DNA of 23,725 bases. Origin: CAYSPT01 sp964432985 (GTDB lineage: Bacteria > Muiribacteriota > CAYSPT01). The notes beneath the pieces are model-generated. The model was given only the letters and a program-made list of their open reading frames with translations. It did not search any database and was not told where the DNA came from. The stretch is from NCBI GenBank assembly GCA_964432985.1, contig CAYSPT010000075.1:1-23725 (forward strand). The letters are read 5' to 3'. Shown here piece by piece: positions 21,488-23,725 of the stretch (positions within the stretch are counted from its first letter, which is position 1; each line of letters opens with the position of its first letter). A program made the translations under genes and the position numbers.

Positions 21488-23122
21488 TCAGTGTTTTCCC
21501 TGCCCGCAGTCGATTATGGACCATGGGGAAAAGGCGTCCGGTGATTTGCAGGTGTGGACAAGATCGGACAGGGAGAGTCCCAGATCGTGCAGGGCCTGTC
21601 TGAAGGCGGCTTTTGTAGCGCCGGCAAGCACTGCTTTAACCACGGCTTCACCGCAGCGGCGGTCTCCCAGTGACAGAGCCGCTTGCACCCGGGCCTCCTG
21701 GAACCCGGGGCCCACTTGCAGGACGACTCCCGGCGGAAGAACTTTTTTAAGTACCCTCAGCTTTTTCTTCAGGACGGGCACGGTGTCCATGGGCTCCCGC
21801 TCAAACGGGGTCATGGGTTTGGGTACGAACGGGGTCAGGCTGACAGTCACGCGGTTTATCCGCGCCATCCGGGCCGCCTTCTGTAATTCAGTCAGCATGT
21901 TCCCGGCTTCTTCCAGGTCTTCAAGCGTCTCTCCCGGAAGGCCGAACATGAGATAGATTTTCAGGTTCTCCAGTTCGAGAGGGGCTAATTGCTTGATTCC
22001 ATCTATGATTGCATCCTGTTTGAGGTCTTTCGCAATCGCGTCCCGCACCCGCTGGCTGGCGCCGTCTATGGACACCGCCAGTGACCGGCACCCGCCTTCG
22101 GCCAGCAGTTCCACCAGCGGCTGCGTGATCCGGTCCAGCCTGAGAGAGGAGACGGAAAACCGGATTCCCCTGCCTTTGAATTCCCGGCAGAATTCGTCCA
22201 GGTCCGGCAGATTACCCACCGAGATTCCAACCAACCCGATCAAGTCGGTGACACTCAGAGCCCGGTGTATTTCCTCTGCTATCATGTCCGGGGCGCGGAA
22301 CCGTACCGGGCCGTACCCGGCGGTGGCGAAGCAAAAACGGCAGCGGTAGGGGCAGCCTCGGCCGGTCTCCACCAGGGCCATGTCGGGGAAAGCTGATTCT
22401 CTGGTTACCAGAATGCTTCCCACACCTGGATCACTGCCGGCAGGGAGAGTCAGACGCCGAATTTTTGCCGGTGCTTCTTCTCTTGGATAGAGATCGGTCA
22501 CTATTCCGTGGTGAAACTTGAGTTCGTAGCCTGAAGGGACGTACCAGCCGTCCAGTTGGGATATCTCATCGAGCAGGACCTTCCGGTCCCGGACTGCTTC
22601 GTTTCTTGACAGAGCAGGTGAGGATTCCGAGAGGAGCAGCTCGATGAACGGCGGCAGCGCCGGTTCGGCTTCGGACACGCAGACGGCGTCGGCCATGGCT
22701 CCCAGCGGTTCGGGATTCATGAGTCCCAGCGGTCCCCCGGCGATTACCAGCGGGAAATTGGTTCCCCGCTCCCGGGCCAGGGGAGGAATACCCGACGCGT
22801 GGAGCATCCACGCCAGGTTGAACAGGTCGGGCTCGAAGGCGGCGGAAACGGCGATGACGTCGAAATCGCTCAGCGGACGGCCTTCTTCGAGAGAGAAAAG
22901 GCATTTTTTTTCACGACGGCCGAGGGCACTTTGTTTTCCTTCAGACAGTCTCTGTCTGCCGCCGGGGAGAAAGAACCGCTCGCACTGCACATCCGGGTGA
23001 AGCGACAGCATCCGGTAGAGGATCTGGAATCCCACACTGGCAATTGCCACGGGATACGTATTGGGGTAAAGCAGGGCCACGTGGAGCCTTGCGGCGAAGT
23101 TCCTCTTCCTGAGCCCCGGCAC
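21488..23122 (-). CDS. Radical SAM protein with cobalamin-binding-like N-terminal domain
   Basis: The conserved part starts VALLYPNTYPVAIASVGFQILYRML, a Rossmann-type N-terminal domain as in B12-binding radical SAM proteins (with LSDFDVIAVSAAFEPDLFNLAWML and PLVIAGGPLGLMNPEPL). The radical SAM core follows, with the iron-sulphur motif CPYRCRFC and then ISVGNLPDLDEF, LAVSIDGASQRVRDAI and KIYLMFGLPGETLEDLEEA. This resembles the YgiQ/TIGR03960-like group. The substrate is unknown. The start is a problem. I give the GTG at 23122 (GGAG nine bases upstream), but likely conserved residues (KRLLALEREI) lie before it. The frame stays open to a TTG at 23323, deep in the response regulator gene, with no ATG, GTG or TTG between. 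A fusion through a frameshift is possible. Confidence 0.88.
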   Translation of the reverse strand: MPGLRKRNFAARLHVALLYPNTYPVAIASVGFQILYRMLSLHPDVQCERFFLPGGRQRLSEGKQSALGRREKKCLFSLEEGRPLSDFDVIAVSAAFEPDLFNLAWMLHASGIPPLARERGTNFPLVIAGGPLGLMNPEPLGAMADAVCVSEAEPALPPFIELLLSESSPALSRNEAVRDRKVLLDEISQLDGWYVPSGYELKFHHGIVTDLYPREEAPAKIRRLTLPAGSDPGVGSILVTRESAFPDMALVETGRGCPYRCRFCFATAGYGPVRFRAPDMIAEEIHRALSVTDLIGLVGISVGNLPDLDEFCREFKGRGIRFSVSSLRLDRITQPLVELLAEGGCRSLAVSIDGASQRVRDAIAKDLKQDAIIDGIKQLAPLELENLKIYLMFGLPGETLEDLEEAGNMLTELQKAARMARINRVTVSLTPFVPKPMTPFEREPMDTVPVLKKKLRVLKKVLPPGVVLQVGPGFQEARVQAALSLGDRRCGEAVVKAVLAGATKAAFRQALHDLGLSLSDLVHTCKSPDAFSPWSIIDCGQGKH

Positions 23123-23198
23123 GATTTCCCGCTCCAGGGCAAGAAGACGTTTTCTCGTTTTTTCGTTGTGGGGAAAATTACTGATACGGACTAACGGC

Positions 23199-23657
23199 TC
23201 ACTTTCTACGCCGCCTGCGCGGAGGGGGGGGCGGCTTGTCTGCTTTCTCTGAAAAAAACTTGACCAGCCGCTCGACGAGCTCTGCCGGTTTGAAGGGCTT
23301 GGCCAGGTACTCGTTGGCTCCAAGGCGAATGGCCTGCAATACGGTTCCCGAATCTCTCCTGGCGGTCAACATGATAACGTGCACATTGGCCACCCGGGAG
23401 TCATTGCTTGCGCGCAGTGCACTGAGGACATTGGTGCCCGTTTTGTCGGGCATGTTGACATCGAGCAGTACCAGGTCCGGACGCTCCCGATTCACGAGTT
23501 CTATTCCCGATTGTCCGTCGGGGGCGGCCACGATGGTCAGGCAGCGGTTGTCAAACTTCTTCTCGATAATTGAAATCACAACTTTGATGATGTCGAAATC
23601 ATCGTCGATCAGTGCTATTTTTCCCCGCACCGGAAGCATTATCTTGGAAACGGCCAT
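23199..23657 (-). CDS. Single-domain response regulator
   Basis: 152 residues. The ATG at 23657 has GGGAGAA about ten bases upstream. It is a CheY-like receiver with the acidic cluster D18-D19-D20, phosphoacceptor D66 (VLLDVNMPD), T98 (MLTA) and K120 (AKPFKP). There is no output domain. The chain ends after helix 5 in KADKPPPPPRRRRRK, an odd proline/arginine tail encoded across a run of eight C. No histidine kinase is in view. It lies just upstream of the radical SAM gene in the same direction. The tail may be an artefact of a frameshift at the C-run. Confidence 0.92.
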   Translation of the reverse strand: MAVSKIMLPVRGKIALIDDDFDIIKVVISIIEKKFDNRCLTIVAAPDGQSGIELVNRERPDLVLLDVNMPDKTGTNVLSALRASNDSRVANVHVIMLTARRDSGTVLQAIRLGANEYLAKPFKPAELVERLVKFFSEKADKPPPPPRRRRRK

Positions 23658-23695
23658 GAGTATTTCGTTCTCCCTGTCTGACGAGCAAACATGTA

Positions 23696-23725
23696 ATAGT
23701 AATCATGCAATGATAGTAATCATGC
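23696..23725. repeat. Two 13-bp direct repeats at the window edge, 17-bp period
   Basis: atagtaatcatgc occurs at 23696-23708 and 23713-23725. The array may continue beyond the window. It lies upstream of the response regulator gene. Confidence 0.7.

Overview
This 23.7 kb window looks like chromosomal sequence from a diderm (Gram-negative type) bacterium, probably an uncultured lineage known from a draft or metagenome assembly. Evidence for an outer membrane is a signal-peptide beta-barrel protein with an aromatic C-terminus, a lipobox lipoprotein, an RseC-type membrane protein and GspG-like pseudopilins. A run of exactly 100 Ns at 10715-10814 is a scaffold gap. No gene here fixes the phylum. 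No tRNA, rRNA, CRISPR array, transposase or prophage gene was seen.

Left part (1-1689): the start of an RseC-like gene runs off the left edge. Upstream of it on the same strand are a small two-helix membrane protein and a 54-residue ORF with a good ribosome binding site. Then comes a 548-base gap holding a terminator-like hairpin and a 20-bp direct repeat upstream of the cyclase gene.

Signalling/envelope module (1690-9588): a 1011-residue CHASE2-type class III nucleotide cyclase on the plus strand converges on a four-gene minus-strand operon. That operon encodes, in order of transcription, an outer membrane beta-barrel, a protein with a copper-amine-oxidase-N-like domain, a FecR-domain protein and a leucine-rich-repeat/LamG-like lipoprotein. 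A possible 15-residue leader peptide ends on the start codon of the barrel gene. CHASE2 cyclases and FecR proteins are often neighbours, so this is the best candidate in the window for an incompletely described system: extracytoplasmic sensing coupled to cAMP output.

Middle (9820-10892): a lone btpA-like gene, followed by a REP-type hairpin that has expanded into a 21-bp tandem array broken by the assembly gap.

Right part (10893-23657): thirteen minus-strand genes in a housekeeping-like run. In transcription order from the right edge they encode a response regulator, a radical SAM protein, S15, PNPase, a STAS-TPR protein, thiamine pyrophosphokinase, L28, two pseudopilins, an RluB-type pseudouridine synthase, an M16 peptidase, an M24 peptidase and a secreted protein of unknown function. 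One pseudopilin carries an insert with six cysteine pairs, which is unusual. The radical SAM gene has no convincing start codon and lies one nucleotide out of frame with the response regulator across a C8 tract.

A feature of the whole window is short tandem duplications (units of 13-21 bp) in many intergenic gaps, plus palindromic REP/REPIN-like elements at 10641 and 15438 and a likely RAYT-type repeat at 4726. No mobilising transposase is present in the window.
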